From positions 1 to 9,106 of the forward strand of contig JANHAK010000033.1 in the NCBI GenBank assembly GCA_024464195.1: DNA of 9,106 nt, written 5' to 3'. The stretch comes from Methanomassiliicoccales archaeon. GTDB taxonomy: Archaea > Thermoplasmatota > Thermoplasmata > Methanomassiliicoccales > JACIVX01. Under the pieces are notes generated by a model. It was not told the origin of the DNA. It was given only the letters and a program-made list of their open reading frames with translations, and ran no database searches. A program made the position numbers and the translations under genes. Position 1 is the first letter of the stretch. Each line of letters opens with the position of its first letter. Positions 1 to 6,693 of this stretch are shown piece by piece.

Positions 1-423
1 ATCGGAGAAAGAACTTATATGGGTATGTTACAGAAGGCGGAATCCGGTAAAGGCTTGTTAGGTTTTTATCCTCCCTTTGGTTATAAATTTGTTAATGGCC
101 AGCTAACTGTTGTAGATGATGAAGCTGAGATAGTCCTTGATATTTTTCAAAGTTACCTTCGTGGGGAGAAAATGCGCGAAATTGCGTGGCGTCTCAATAA
201 GTATGAGATCGCAACGAGACGAGGCGGCCGGTGGACGGTCTGGTCGATCAGTCGGATACTCAGGAATCCCGTATATGCTGGTTTCCTAAAATGGGATGGA
301 CGACTAATGAAGGGATCGCATATTCCTATTGTCCCTGTGAATCTTTTTAACGCCGTTCAGGAGATTATAAATAATCGAAACTTGGCGCGAAGCAAGCGTC
401 AAGTTTGCAATCTTCCTCAATGA
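1..423 (+). CDS. Serine recombinase, C-terminal part (5' end outside window)
   Basis: The reading frame is open from base 1, so the gene begins upstream; 140 codons are visible before a TGA. The first visible residues (IGERTYMGMLQKAESGKG) look like the long helix that follows the catalytic domain of serine recombinases. GLLGFYPPFGY at about residues 18-28 opens the 'Recombinase' DNA-binding domain, and RILRNPVYAGFLKWDG near residues 85-100 is its typical RNPxYxG segment. The catalytic N-terminal domain with the active-site serine is not in the window. The family cuts and rejoins DNA through a phosphoserine link to integrate, excise or invert DNA. The protein stops about 15 residues after the domain, so the zinc-ribbon and coiled-coil tail of large serine integrases is absent; this is either a naturally short type or a truncated copy. 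The next frame after the stop does not resume a recognisable zinc ribbon. The family call is firm, but the role as integrase, invertase or transposase is open. Confidence 0.85.
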   Translation: MGERTYMGMLQKAESGKGLLGFYPPFGYKFVNGQLTVVDDEAEIVLDIFQSYLRGEKMREIAWRLNKYEIATRRGGRWTVWSISRILRNPVYAGFLKWDGRLMKGSHIPIVPVNLFNAVQEIINNRNLARSKRQVCNLPQ

Positions 424-451
424 TTTTTGTAATGTATCGATTTTTCATTTT
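424..451 (+). terminator. T-rich tract after the recombinase gene
   Basis: Directly after the TGA there is a run of five T (424-428), then another five T (441-445) and a further T-rich stretch to about 451. Archaeal transcription commonly ends on such U-rich tracts without a hairpin. This is a positional inference only. Confidence 0.3.
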
Positions 452-718
452 GCCCTTCCCTTCGATCTCATTTCTTTTTCATAATTTATGTTGTTATGAG
501 GGGGTTAAGCAAGAAAAATGATTATTTTTAGTTGATATTCGGGAGTCCGTCGTTGACTAAAATGCACATTTTTGTTCAACATCTAATTCCGACCATCCCT
601 ATGATACAACTCTTTGTGGATTTGTTTTCATTAACCGGTACAAAGCTCATGTGAAGGATAGATCGATGATTAACGCCGTTTAAAAAACGATTCTCCCGTC
701 AATTCCTTTGAGTCGAAA

Positions 719-781
719 TCGATGCTTGTGGTTCCTTAACCATAATCCTTGCAGAAAAGCTAGGACTAGAACAAGCATCGA
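719..781. repeat. 11-bp perfect inverted repeat with 41-nt spacer
   Basis: The left arm tcgatgcttgt (719-729) is matched exactly by acaagcatcga (771-781). Inside the spacer a short tcct/agga pairing (746-749 with 762-765) could extend the fold. The region has no coding frame. It could be a small structured RNA, element-end repeats or a recombination site; the arms alone do not decide. Confidence 0.5.
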
Positions 782-823
782 CCATATTTAATTCAAAAAA
801 AAGGTGAATAATTTTCTATCAAA

Positions 824-866
824 CGAAAAATCCATAAAAGTTTTTCGACCTAGTCTGGTGCACTAG
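824..866. repeat. Two adjacent small stem-loops
   Basis: cgaaaaa (824-830) pairs with tttttcg (841-847) around a 10-nt loop. Two bases further on, ctagt (850-854) pairs with actag (862-866) around a 7-nt loop. Each is weak on its own. Together with the inverted repeat about 40 bp upstream they make 719-866 the most structured part of this spacer. Confidence 0.3.
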
Positions 867-1090
867 ATATGCTTCCCGTTAACTTTAAAGCGTAGAGGAA
901 GAAGAGGGACGATCATTGATTATGTATTATGCGATAATAGTAAAGATAATAACGCGATATAATTAATAATTTTCGCATATATTTTTTCTCAACGAATTAC
1001 AACAAGGGTGGATGACGTGTCTAAAATTTTTTTTAACAATAATCAAAAGACTTTCAAAAGAACGTAAATCTTGACCGCAAGAGAAATTTT

Positions 1091-1104
1091 GATTAAATTT
1101 AATC
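1091..1104. repeat. 14-bp perfect palindrome
   Basis: gattaaatttaatc reads identically on both strands. It overlaps a second odd-centred palindrome, atcctgaggat, at 1102-1112. It sits about 275 bp upstream of rfcL, far for a classical archaeal operator. In AT-rich DNA a chance origin is quite possible. Confidence 0.35.
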
Positions 1105-1340
1105 CTGAGGATAGAACCAAAACACATTATTTTCCTCCATATAATCTTTTATCGCAATTATTTTACAACAGCTCGCCATTTGGAAAGTCGGATTGTGTGA
1201 TATGATTTGATCTAAATTTATGTAGTTTGTTACTTAATCACTTAATTTATTTTAATTAGAAACTTAACCAACTCGCTTTACCAATTTTACCACAATAAAA
1301 AATTACTTCAATAAAGGTCACTCTAATGTTCCCGATGATC

Positions 1341-1353
1341 TTTATTAAATATT
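1341..1353 (+). promoter_or_regulatory. Probable TATA box of the rfcL-taw1 transcript
   Basis: The AT-only string tttattaaatatt lies 26-38 bases before the rfcL ATG. At the usual archaeal TATA-to-start distance of about 25 bases, transcription would begin only a few bases before the ATG. No Shine-Dalgarno sequence is visible in front of that ATG (the preceding bases are gggtttgct). Both facts point to a leaderless or nearly leaderless mRNA. Confidence 0.5.
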
Positions 1354-1378
1354 ATTTACCTACTTTTATGGGTTTGCT

Positions 1379-2824
1379 ATGAATACCAACAAAGAAAGCG
1401 CCGATTGGACCGAACTTTATAGACCAAGAACACTAAATGATATCGTTGGCAACCCAAAGGCAATACAGGAATTGAAAGAATGGGCCCTTGAATGGGAGAG
1501 CGGCAATCCAAAGAAGAAAGCCGCGGTGCTGATCGGTAGCCCAGGAACTGGAAAAACGAGCGCTGCTCTCGCCTTGGCGAATGATTTTGGTTGGGGGCTC
1601 ATTGAAATGAACGCTTCGGACCAGCGCAATGCCGAAGCCATTCGAAAAATTGCGCTCAGAGGCGCAACGACTGATACCTTTACAGATGAGGGGGAATTTC
1701 TTTCATCGAAAGAAGGTTGTTTAAAACTTATAGTCCTCGACGAAGCGGACAATATTTTTGGCAAGGAAGACCACGGCGGAATACCTGCGATCGTTGAGCT
1801 CATCAAAACAACTAAACAGCCAGTCATCCTTATTGTCAACGATTTTTATGCGTTGAGTAAAAAGAGCGAAGTCATCAAATCTGGAACAAAACAAATCAAA
1901 TTCAATCGTCTTCATCCAAATTCAATAAAAGCAATACTTAAGAAAATCTCGAAAGATCGCGGACTGAAAATCAGCGAAAGAGCACTTGAGTTAATAGCGG
2001 ATAATGCAAATGGCGATCTTAGATCTGCGATTAGAGATTTACAGGCGATTGCACTTGGTAGGACAGAAGTCACAGAGAAGGATGTTACAATCTTAAACGA
2101 AAGACAAATCATGAAGTCAATGTACGATCTCTTAATCGAGGTGCTTCATGGTACAAATCCCGATAGAGCAAGATCGATTTTCATGGAGGTAAATGAAGCA
2201 CCTGACTACGTATTACTGTGGATCGACGAAAACATTCCACTCGAATACAGAGATCAGAATGATCTTTATCTTGCATATCATATTTTGGCAAGATCAGACG
2301 TTTTTCTGGGAAGGGTCAGAAAAAGACAGTACTACGGGTTCTGGTCATATTCAATCGATCTAATGAGTTATGGTGTTTGCGCCTCAAAAAGTAAGAAATA
2401 CAAAGAATTTGCAAAATATCGGTTCCCGCTTTATTTGATGAAAATGTCTCGATCAAGGAGCTTACGAACGGTGAGAGATAGCATCTCGGCAAAACTAGGG
2501 GCTATCTGTCATTGCTCCATATCAACGGCAAGGGATGAACTATTGCCTTATTTCCAATACATTTTTCATAACGATAGGGATTTCAGAATAAGAATTGCTA
2601 TTGAACTGGGACTCGACGCTGAGGAATTGGCATTCCTCTTGAATGAGAAGATCGATTCGCATCAGATCAAGCACTTACTTACAGAGATTCAAAAAGTTAC
2701 TGATTATGAGAGGAAGCCATTCAGAGAAATTGAGACCCTGGGTGTCGATGACGATCGTTCCGTTGAAGACGAACAATCTTCCGAAGATCAGTCGACAAAA
2801 CAGCGTAGCCTTTTTGAATATTGA
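1379..2824 (+). CDS. rfcL: Replication factor C large subunit (clamp loader)
   Basis: This is an AAA+ protein of 481 residues, a normal length for archaeal RfcL. With RfcS it forms the ATP-driven loader that opens PCNA and places it on primed DNA for replication and repair. Visible motifs are the N-terminal WTELYRPRTLNDIVGN box (10-25), Walker A GSPGTGKT (53-60), Walker B LIVLDEAD (117-124), a sensor-1 asparagine in LIVNDFYAL (N154) and sensor 2 in NGDLRSAIRDLQ (R215). The small-subunit SRC motif is absent, as expected for the large subunit. A C-terminal collar (about 240-440) is followed by an acidic linker and a terminal PIP-like box QRSLFEY (475-481) that should dock on PCNA. The ATG at 1379 is the only sensible start: it lies just before the conserved N-terminal box, and the next in-frame ATG is deep inside the ATPase domain. 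It is probably co-transcribed with taw1, 22 bp downstream. Confidence 0.96.
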   Translation: MNTNKESADWTELYRPRTLNDIVGNPKAIQELKEWALEWESGNPKKKAAVLIGSPGTGKTSAALALANDFGWGLIEMNASDQRNAEAIRKIALRGATTDTFTDEGEFLSSKEGCLKLIVLDEADNIFGKEDHGGIPAIVELIKTTKQPVILIVNDFYALSKKSEVIKSGTKQIKFNRLHPNSIKAILKKISKDRGLKISERALELIADNANGDLRSAIRDLQAIALGRTEVTEKDVTILNERQIMKSMYDLLIEVLHGTNPDRARSIFMEVNEAPDYVLLWIDENIPLEYRDQNDLYLAYHILARSDVFLGRVRKRQYYGFWSYSIDLMSYGVCASKSKKYKEFAKYRFPLYLMKMSRSRSLRTVRDSISAKLGAICHCSISTARDELLPYFQYIFHNDRDFRIRIAIELGLDAEELAFLLNEKIDSHQIKHLLTEIQKVTDYERKPFREIETLGVDDDRSVEDEQSSEDQSTKQRSLFEY

Positions 2825-2846
2825 TGGCATCAGTTGGTTGAATGAG

Positions 2847-3779
2847 ATGAAATCTGAACTTCTTACGATTCTCGAAAAACAACAATACAAAGTATATCAC
2901 GAGCATGCTGCTGTGAAGCTATGTCACTGGGTAAGAGAGAGCCTATTGCGTAACAGGTTTTGTTATAAACAGGATTTCTACGGAATCAAATCTCACCGGT
3001 GTCTGCAAATGACACCCGTCGTGAATATGTGCACACAGAGCTGTCTCTTCTGCTGGCGCGTTCAGGGTTTCGAATCATCCCCGAGTTCTTGGTGCGATCC
3101 AGAAGAAATGCTTGACGCTTTGATCGAACAGCAAAGACTTTTGGTATCGGGATTCAAGGGTGATAAGCGATGTGCGATTGAGCGGTGGCAGGAAGCGCGT
3201 GAACCTAAACACATTGCAATTTCACTTGCTGGTGAGCCTACATTGTATCCTTTTCTCAGCGACTTCATCGAAGTATGCCATACAAGGGGACTGACGACAT
3301 TTCTCGTCACAAATGGGACGAACCCCGAAGTTCTCCAGCAGCTGGATCCATTGCCAACGCAGCTATATGTGACAGTCGCGGCACCAAACGAAGAGATCTA
3401 CAAAAAACTCTGTATCCCAAAGATTCCTGATGGGTGGGAGCGACTCATGTCGACGCTTGAATTACTTCCCTCATTGAATGCAAGAACAGTCATTCGTCAT
3501 ACGCTTGTGCAAGACTGGAATCTGGGATGGGAAGAGGAATACGCAAGACTCGATGAAATTGCTGATCCGACATTTATCGAACCAAAAGGATACGTGTTTG
3601 TCGGGCAGTCGAGAGAAAGGATGAGCCTCACAAACATGCCTTCCCACGCATCGATAAGGGATTTTGGGAGAAGACTCGGAAATCTGCTCGGTCTTGAAAT
3701 TCTCAAGGAGAAGGAAGACAGCAGAGTTGTTTTACTGGGGGAAAAAGGGAGAGAGACAAAAATTCCAAACATCGAGTGA
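2847..3779 (+). CDS. taw1: tRNA 4-demethylwyosine synthase (TYW1/Taw1, radical SAM)
   Basis: This 310-residue radical SAM enzyme condenses pyruvate carbons onto N1-methylguanosine-37 of tRNA-Phe. The product, 4-demethylwyosine, is the tricyclic core of wyosine bases that stabilise codon reading next to the anticodon. The radical SAM CxxxCxxC is C62-C66-C69 (CTQSCLFCW). Three more cysteines, C26, C39 and C52, would bind the second iron-sulfur cluster; from memory, all six positions match the numbering of the Methanocaldococcus jannaschii enzyme. Other family marks are ILEKQQY (8-14), CYKQDFYGIKSHRCLQMTP (39-57), LAGEPTLYP (128-136) and the C-terminal GYVFVGQSRERM (248-259). The frame is open upstream into rfcL, but the ATG at 2847 gives a protein starting MKSELLTILEKQQY, as in the family, and avoids overlap with rfcL. 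No flavodoxin domain is fused, as is normal in archaea. Ribosome binding is probably weak (ggttgaatgag before the ATG), which suggests coupling to rfcL translation. Confidence 0.95.
   Translation: MKSELLTILEKQQYKVYHEHAAVKLCHWVRESLLRNRFCYKQDFYGIKSHRCLQMTPVVNMCTQSCLFCWRVQGFESSPSSWCDPEEMLDALIEQQRLLVSGFKGDKRCAIERWQEAREPKHIAISLAGEPTLYPFLSDFIEVCHTRGLTTFLVTNGTNPEVLQQLDPLPTQLYVTVAAPNEEIYKKLCIPKIPDGWERLMSTLELLPSLNARTVIRHTLVQDWNLGWEEEYARLDEIADPTFIEPKGYVFVGQSRERMSLTNMPSHASIRDFGRRLGNLLGLEILKEKEDSRVVLLGEKGRETKIPNIE
3742..3762 (-). terminator. Candidate U-rich termination tracts for fttA, inside taw1
   Basis: On the - strand, T5 runs occur at 3758-3762 and 3742-3746, 18 and 34 bases past the fttA stop codon. 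There is no intergenic space, so any 3' end of the psmB-fttA mRNA must lie within the opposite strand of taw1. aCPSF1-dependent termination is known to use U-rich tracts. The assignment is inferred from position. Confidence 0.35.
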
Positions 3780-5690
3780 TTATTTCAGCCTGACTGTTTC
3801 CAGATTCATCGGAGCTCTTGTCTCAACATTGAACTTCTTATACAATGCACTAGCCAGATCAATACACTTATGTTCTTCGCCATGGCACACAATGATTCTT
3901 TCGGGCTTGGGTTCTAGCGAGGAGATGTAGTTAATCAACTGTCTTCGATCAGAGTGTCCAGAAAAGCCATCAACCGTTTCGACAGCCATCTTCAATTGGA
4001 GATTGATTGGCTTTCCCCTTTCCGTCAAGGTCAGATCTGTCCATCCTTTTTGAATCTTCCTTCCCAGCGTACCCTCTGCTTGATAACCCACAAACACTAA
4101 TGAACTTCTTGGGTCATCAGCCCATGTTTTGAAATACTCGATGACCGGGCCACCGTTCATCATGCCTCCCGTCGCGAGTACAATACATGGATCTGGGTCA
4201 TCGCTGATCTTTTCTCGCATCTCATTGCTATCAACCCGCTTGAAGATATCTGAAAGAAATGGATTTTGACCCATTTGGAATATTTGTGTACGAAGCTGGC
4301 TGTTGAGATATTCGGGATATGCTGTGTGTATGGCGGTTGCCTCCCATATCATTCCATCGAGATAGACTGGTACGGTCGGCACCTTTGAAGTCCTCATCAA
4401 TTCTTCCAATACGAGCATAACTTCCTGAGAACGACCGACCGCAAATACTGGAATAAGAACCTTACCGCCTCTAGACAATGTGCGCTCGACAATCTCTTTC
4501 AGCTGATTGGCTGCTTCTGCTCTAGATGGCTGCATGTCATGGTGGCCACCATACGTCGATTCAATGACCAGCGTTTCAAGCCTAGGGAATTTGTTTACAG
4601 TCGCATTGAACAGCCATGTTCGTTCAAATTTCATATCGCCAGTGAAAGCAATGTTGTACAATCCATCACCAATATGAAAATGTGAAACCGCAGAACCCAG
4701 AATGTGTCCGGCGTTTTGGAATGTTAATCTTACGTCTGGCGCGATATCAGTTGTTTCGCCGTATTTTAACGGAATGCAGTGTGCAACGACATCGCGGATG
4801 TGAGAGGAATCATAAGGACTCTTTTTCCCCTCTCCGAACGAGACTTTGATATAGTCGAGCTGCAAAAGCGACATTAAATCCCGTGTTGGTGGAGTGCAAT
4901 AGATCGGACCGTCGTAGCCATATTTGTAGAGTGCTGGAAGCAAACCACAATGATCGAGATGGGCATGCGTGATTACTACACAATCAACCGATTCCAGTGG
5001 CTGAATTTCTGGCACGTTAAAATATGGAGAGCCGTTGTTTGGATCGGAGACGTCGACACCACAATCGATGAGAATCTTACTTTCCTTTGTTGAGAGCAGA
5101 ATGGCGCTCCTCCCGACTTCCCTAAACCCTCCTAGCGCCGTAATTCGAATCCATGTATCCCCTTCCAGACGAGTCCTCATCAACCGTCTTCCAACTTTTT
5201 TGAGAAATTCCTTCCGCTGGTCTTGGATATGACGGAGGTAATAACGGATTTCAGAAACGGTCTTCGAAGGAATTGGTGGAGCCCTAACAACCTTCGGCGC
5301 CCAACCAACTTCTTTCTTTATTTCATTGAGTAATGCACCATGTTTTCCAATGACGAGACCTGGTGCACCTGCTTCGATGGTGACCTCGCCAGTGTCATGC
5401 TCAAAATAGATATCAGTAACTTGAGCTTCTGGAGGGATAATCTGTCGAATTCTTTGCTCCACGCTCTCAGGATCGGCTAGCATTGTTGGATCCGGTCTGA
5501 TAGCAACCCGCCTGCGCAGCGCTTGCGCGAGTTGTTTCACTATTTCATTGTTTGAGGCAAAAGCCTCCATGTCTTTCGTGTAAACAACAACAACTGGTCC
5601 CTCAAAGTCGATTGAGGTGATGCTGATCTCTGGAGGAACAATCTTCCTGACCTGTTCTCTTATTTCCTCAAGTACTTTATCCATGCTCAT
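3780..5690 (-). CDS. fttA: aCPSF1/FttA: KH, metallo-beta-lactamase, beta-CASP transcription-termination nuclease
   Basis: This 636-residue protein is the archaeal homologue of eukaryotic CPSF73. It cleaves nascent RNA behind RNA polymerase and ends transcription genome-wide. The N-terminal KH region spans about 1-140, and its second KH domain has the GxxG loop VIGKHG (113-118). The metallo-beta-lactamase core follows: LIDCGVD (D209), the zinc motif THAHLDHCG (H242, H244, D246, H247), NAGHILGSA (H328 or H329) and FTGDMKFER (D352). The beta-CASP part begins near VIESTYGG (E377) and includes PVFAVGRSQE (414-423), VDGFSGHSDRRQL (H579) and IVCHGEEHK (H603). All expected metal ligands are present, so it should be catalytically active. 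M1 or M3 could be the start: the upstream AGG of acaggatc is too close to M1 and better spaced for M3. It is the second gene of a probable psmB-fttA operon, an order also known in methanogens such as Methanocaldococcus. Confidence 0.96.
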   Translation of the reverse strand: MSMDKVLEEIREQVRKIVPPEISITSIDFEGPVVVVYTKDMEAFASNNEIVKQLAQALRRRVAIRPDPTMLADPESVEQRIRQIIPPEAQVTDIYFEHDTGEVTIEAGAPGLVIGKHGALLNEIKKEVGWAPKVVRAPPIPSKTVSEIRYYLRHIQDQRKEFLKKVGRRLMRTRLEGDTWIRITALGGFREVGRSAILLSTKESKILIDCGVDVSDPNNGSPYFNVPEIQPLESVDCVVITHAHLDHCGLLPALYKYGYDGPIYCTPPTRDLMSLLQLDYIKVSFGEGKKSPYDSSHIRDVVAHCIPLKYGETTDIAPDVRLTFQNAGHILGSAVSHFHIGDGLYNIAFTGDMKFERTWLFNATVNKFPRLETLVIESTYGGHHDMQPSRAEAANQLKEIVERTLSRGGKVLIPVFAVGRSQEVMLVLEELMRTSKVPTVPVYLDGMIWEATAIHTAYPEYLNSQLRTQIFQMGQNPFLSDIFKRVDSNEMREKISDDPDPCIVLATGGMMNGGPVIEYFKTWADDPRSSLVFVGYQAEGTLGRKIQKGWTDLTLTERGKPINLQLKMAVETVDGFSGHSDRRQLINYISSLEPKPERIIVCHGEEHKCIDLASALYKKFNVETRAPMNLETVRLK

Positions 5691-5754
5691 GATCCTGTCA
5701 CACTTCGAATTGCTCAGTTTGATAGCAAGTGGGCAGATGCTAACGCTACAACAA

Positions 5755-6399
5755 TCAGGCCTCGATGCCCATTCGTTTCATCCGGTTTTTCACTTCCTCG
5801 GCTGGCACTTCTTTATATCCTTCCTTTCCGATCGTCACGATCGTCATACCATCGCCACTAGCCGAGTCACGCTTCATTGCTGCATTGAGCGCCCTGATGG
5901 CGAGATCAATTGAGTCATTCATCGAAAGCTCTTTTCGATAATAGTCCTCAAGGACACCATAAGCAAAAGGAGATCCAGACCCAACGGAGACATAATCATC
6001 TCTGATCGAGCCGCCTGCAGCATCGATTCCAAACACATGCCCACCGGTTCTATCGACACCACCAACAATCAAGCCCACATAATAATAGCCAGCGATGCCT
6101 CCTCCACTCCTCAGAATGTTCGATAGAAGCGTTGCAGCGGACTTCACTGATATGGGAACCCCTCTCTTTAATTTATAAAGTTCAACCTCTGCACGCAGAA
6201 ATCTTGCTAACAATTGAGCATCACCAACAAGCCCAGCGACGGTCAAACCCAGATTATCATCAATCTTGAAAACCTTTTGGACTTCTTTATGAGCGATCAT
6301 GTTGCCCATTGTCGCTCTGTGTTCAGACGCCAATACGACACCTTCAGCGTTAACGATACCAATGGTTGTTGTACCTTTCTTAAGTTGTTCATTTTCCAT
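5755..6399 (-). CDS. psmB: 20S proteasome beta subunit
   Basis: This is the 214-residue catalytic subunit of the archaeal proteasome core, which degrades unfolded or tagged cytosolic proteins delivered by PAN-type ATPases. A short propeptide of nine residues (MENEQLKKG) precedes the threonine that becomes mature Thr1 (T10, in KKGTTTIGI). In mature numbering, Glu17 (ASEHR) and Lys33 (HKEVQKVF) complete the active site, and RDSASGDG (177-184) carries the conserved Asp/Ser pair. GLVGDAQ (56-62), IDAAGGS (125-131) and GSGSPFAYGVLE (140-151) are strong family marks. The sequence is intact and of normal length. The start is supported by a Shine-Dalgarno sequence seven bases upstream. It is followed by fttA after 64 bp without a clear promoter between, so the two are probably co-transcribed. 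The alpha subunit is not in the window. Confidence 0.97.
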   Translation of the reverse strand: MENEQLKKGTTTIGIVNAEGVVLASEHRATMGNMIAHKEVQKVFKIDDNLGLTVAGLVGDAQLLARFLRAEVELYKLKRGVPISVKSAATLLSNILRSGGGIAGYYYVGLIVGGVDRTGGHVFGIDAAGGSIRDDYVSVGSGSPFAYGVLEDYYRKELSMNDSIDLAIRALNAAMKRDSASGDGMTIVTIGKEGYKEVPAEEVKNRMKRMGIEA

Positions 6400-6406
6400 C
6401 GAACTG

Positions 6407-6414
6407 CACCTTCC
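6407..6414 (-). promoter_or_regulatory. Shine-Dalgarno site of psmB
   Basis: On the - strand ggaaggtg lies seven bases before the psmB ATG and resembles the archaeal consensus GGAGGTG. It fixes the start codon and shows that psmB has a leadered mRNA, unlike the probably leaderless rfcL in the same window. Confidence 0.65.
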
Positions 6415-6436
6415 AAAATCAATTGTTCAAAAGATA

Positions 6437-6469
6437 GGGCCTTTCTTCGTGTCTCGAATGAAACGGCCC
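6437..6469 (-). promoter_or_regulatory. Bulged palindrome between the psmB TATA box and start codon (candidate operator)
   Basis: On the + strand, gggcctttcttcg (6437-6449) pairs with cgaa-gaaa-ggccc (6455-6469) around a 5-nt centre. This gives 13 base pairs, interrupted only by single unpaired bases at 6459 and 6464. It lies directly downstream of the TATA box and over the predicted transcription start (about 6445-6450). A protein bound there would block initiation. If transcription starts upstream of the fold, it would instead form a hairpin in the 5' leader. Confidence 0.45.
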
Positions 6470-6484
6470 ATATATATATTTTAT
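6470..6484 (-). promoter_or_regulatory. TATA box of the psmB-fttA operon
   Basis: The - strand reads aataaaatatatatat here, a strong archaeal TATA-like element. The usual spacing predicts a transcription start near 6445-6450 and a leader of about 45-50 bases that contains the Shine-Dalgarno site. Confidence 0.6.
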
Positions 6485-6531
6485 TACTTTTCATACCTTT
6501 TTCAGCAAAAACCGAAAGCATGCTGTGATTT

Positions 6532-6558
6532 GAGATAGATAAAAAATTATCGTATCTC
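6532..6558. repeat. Second bulged hairpin upstream of the psmB promoter
   Basis: gagatagataa (6532-6542) pairs with ttatc and tatctc (6547-6551, 6553-6558) around an AAAA loop. This gives 11 base pairs with one unpaired G at 6552. It lies about 50 bp upstream of the psmB TATA box and about 140 bp past the end of the DUF2085 gene. It could be an upstream operator or an RNA 3' structure. Its right arm continues as tctcgaaataaa (6555-6566), close to tctcgaatgaaa in the downstream palindrome (6452-6463), with 10 of 12 bases the same. Confidence 0.4.
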
Positions 6559-6693
6559 GAAATAAATCTGATTGTTTGTTCATAAATTATCTTTCACACG
6601 TTCAAACGAGTCGAAACTGCTTTGGCCAATTATTCATGACCCAATGGGAAATATAAAAGAGTTTCAATTAATCGTCACCTTCCTGATTTTCAT

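Larger units (their letters stand above)
424..1378. other. 955-bp AT-rich intergenic region without a recognisable gene
   Basis: No open frame here looks like a protein, and I found no tRNA-like T-loop/acceptor pattern or rRNA segment. The stretch is visibly richer in A and T than the flanking genes. It holds a T-rich tract at its left end, an 11-bp inverted repeat (719-729/771-781), two small stem-loops (824-847 and 850-866), a 14-bp perfect palindrome (1091-1104) and the rfcL promoter at its right end. It lies between a recombinase and a core replication gene. It could therefore be the decayed edge of an integrated element, with attachment-site remnants or a small RNA, but nothing visible proves any of these. 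Confidence 0.7.

Noticed and set aside
424..1378. CRISPR array or tRNA gene in the long spacer
   Set aside because: There are no regularly spaced direct repeats and no cloverleaf-type arms; the repeats seen are isolated inverted pairs.
1417..1839. Open frame of 140 codons on the - strand
   Set aside because: It lies wholly opposite the rfcL ATPase domain, is serine/proline-rich without a recognisable motif and has no promoter or ribosome site; it is a shadow of rfcL.
2643..2846. Upstream extension of taw1 into the end of rfcL
   Set aside because: The frame is open, but the extra residues have no family match, and starting at 2847 places the six cysteines at the expected positions.
5617..5913. 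Open frame of 98 codons on the + strand
   Set aside because: It spans the opposite strand of the fttA start and psmB end, both strongly supported genes, and encodes no recognisable protein.
6214..6538. Two + strand frames over the psmB start and promoter
   Set aside because: They are antisense to psmB codons and run through its TATA box; no motif or ribosome site supports them.
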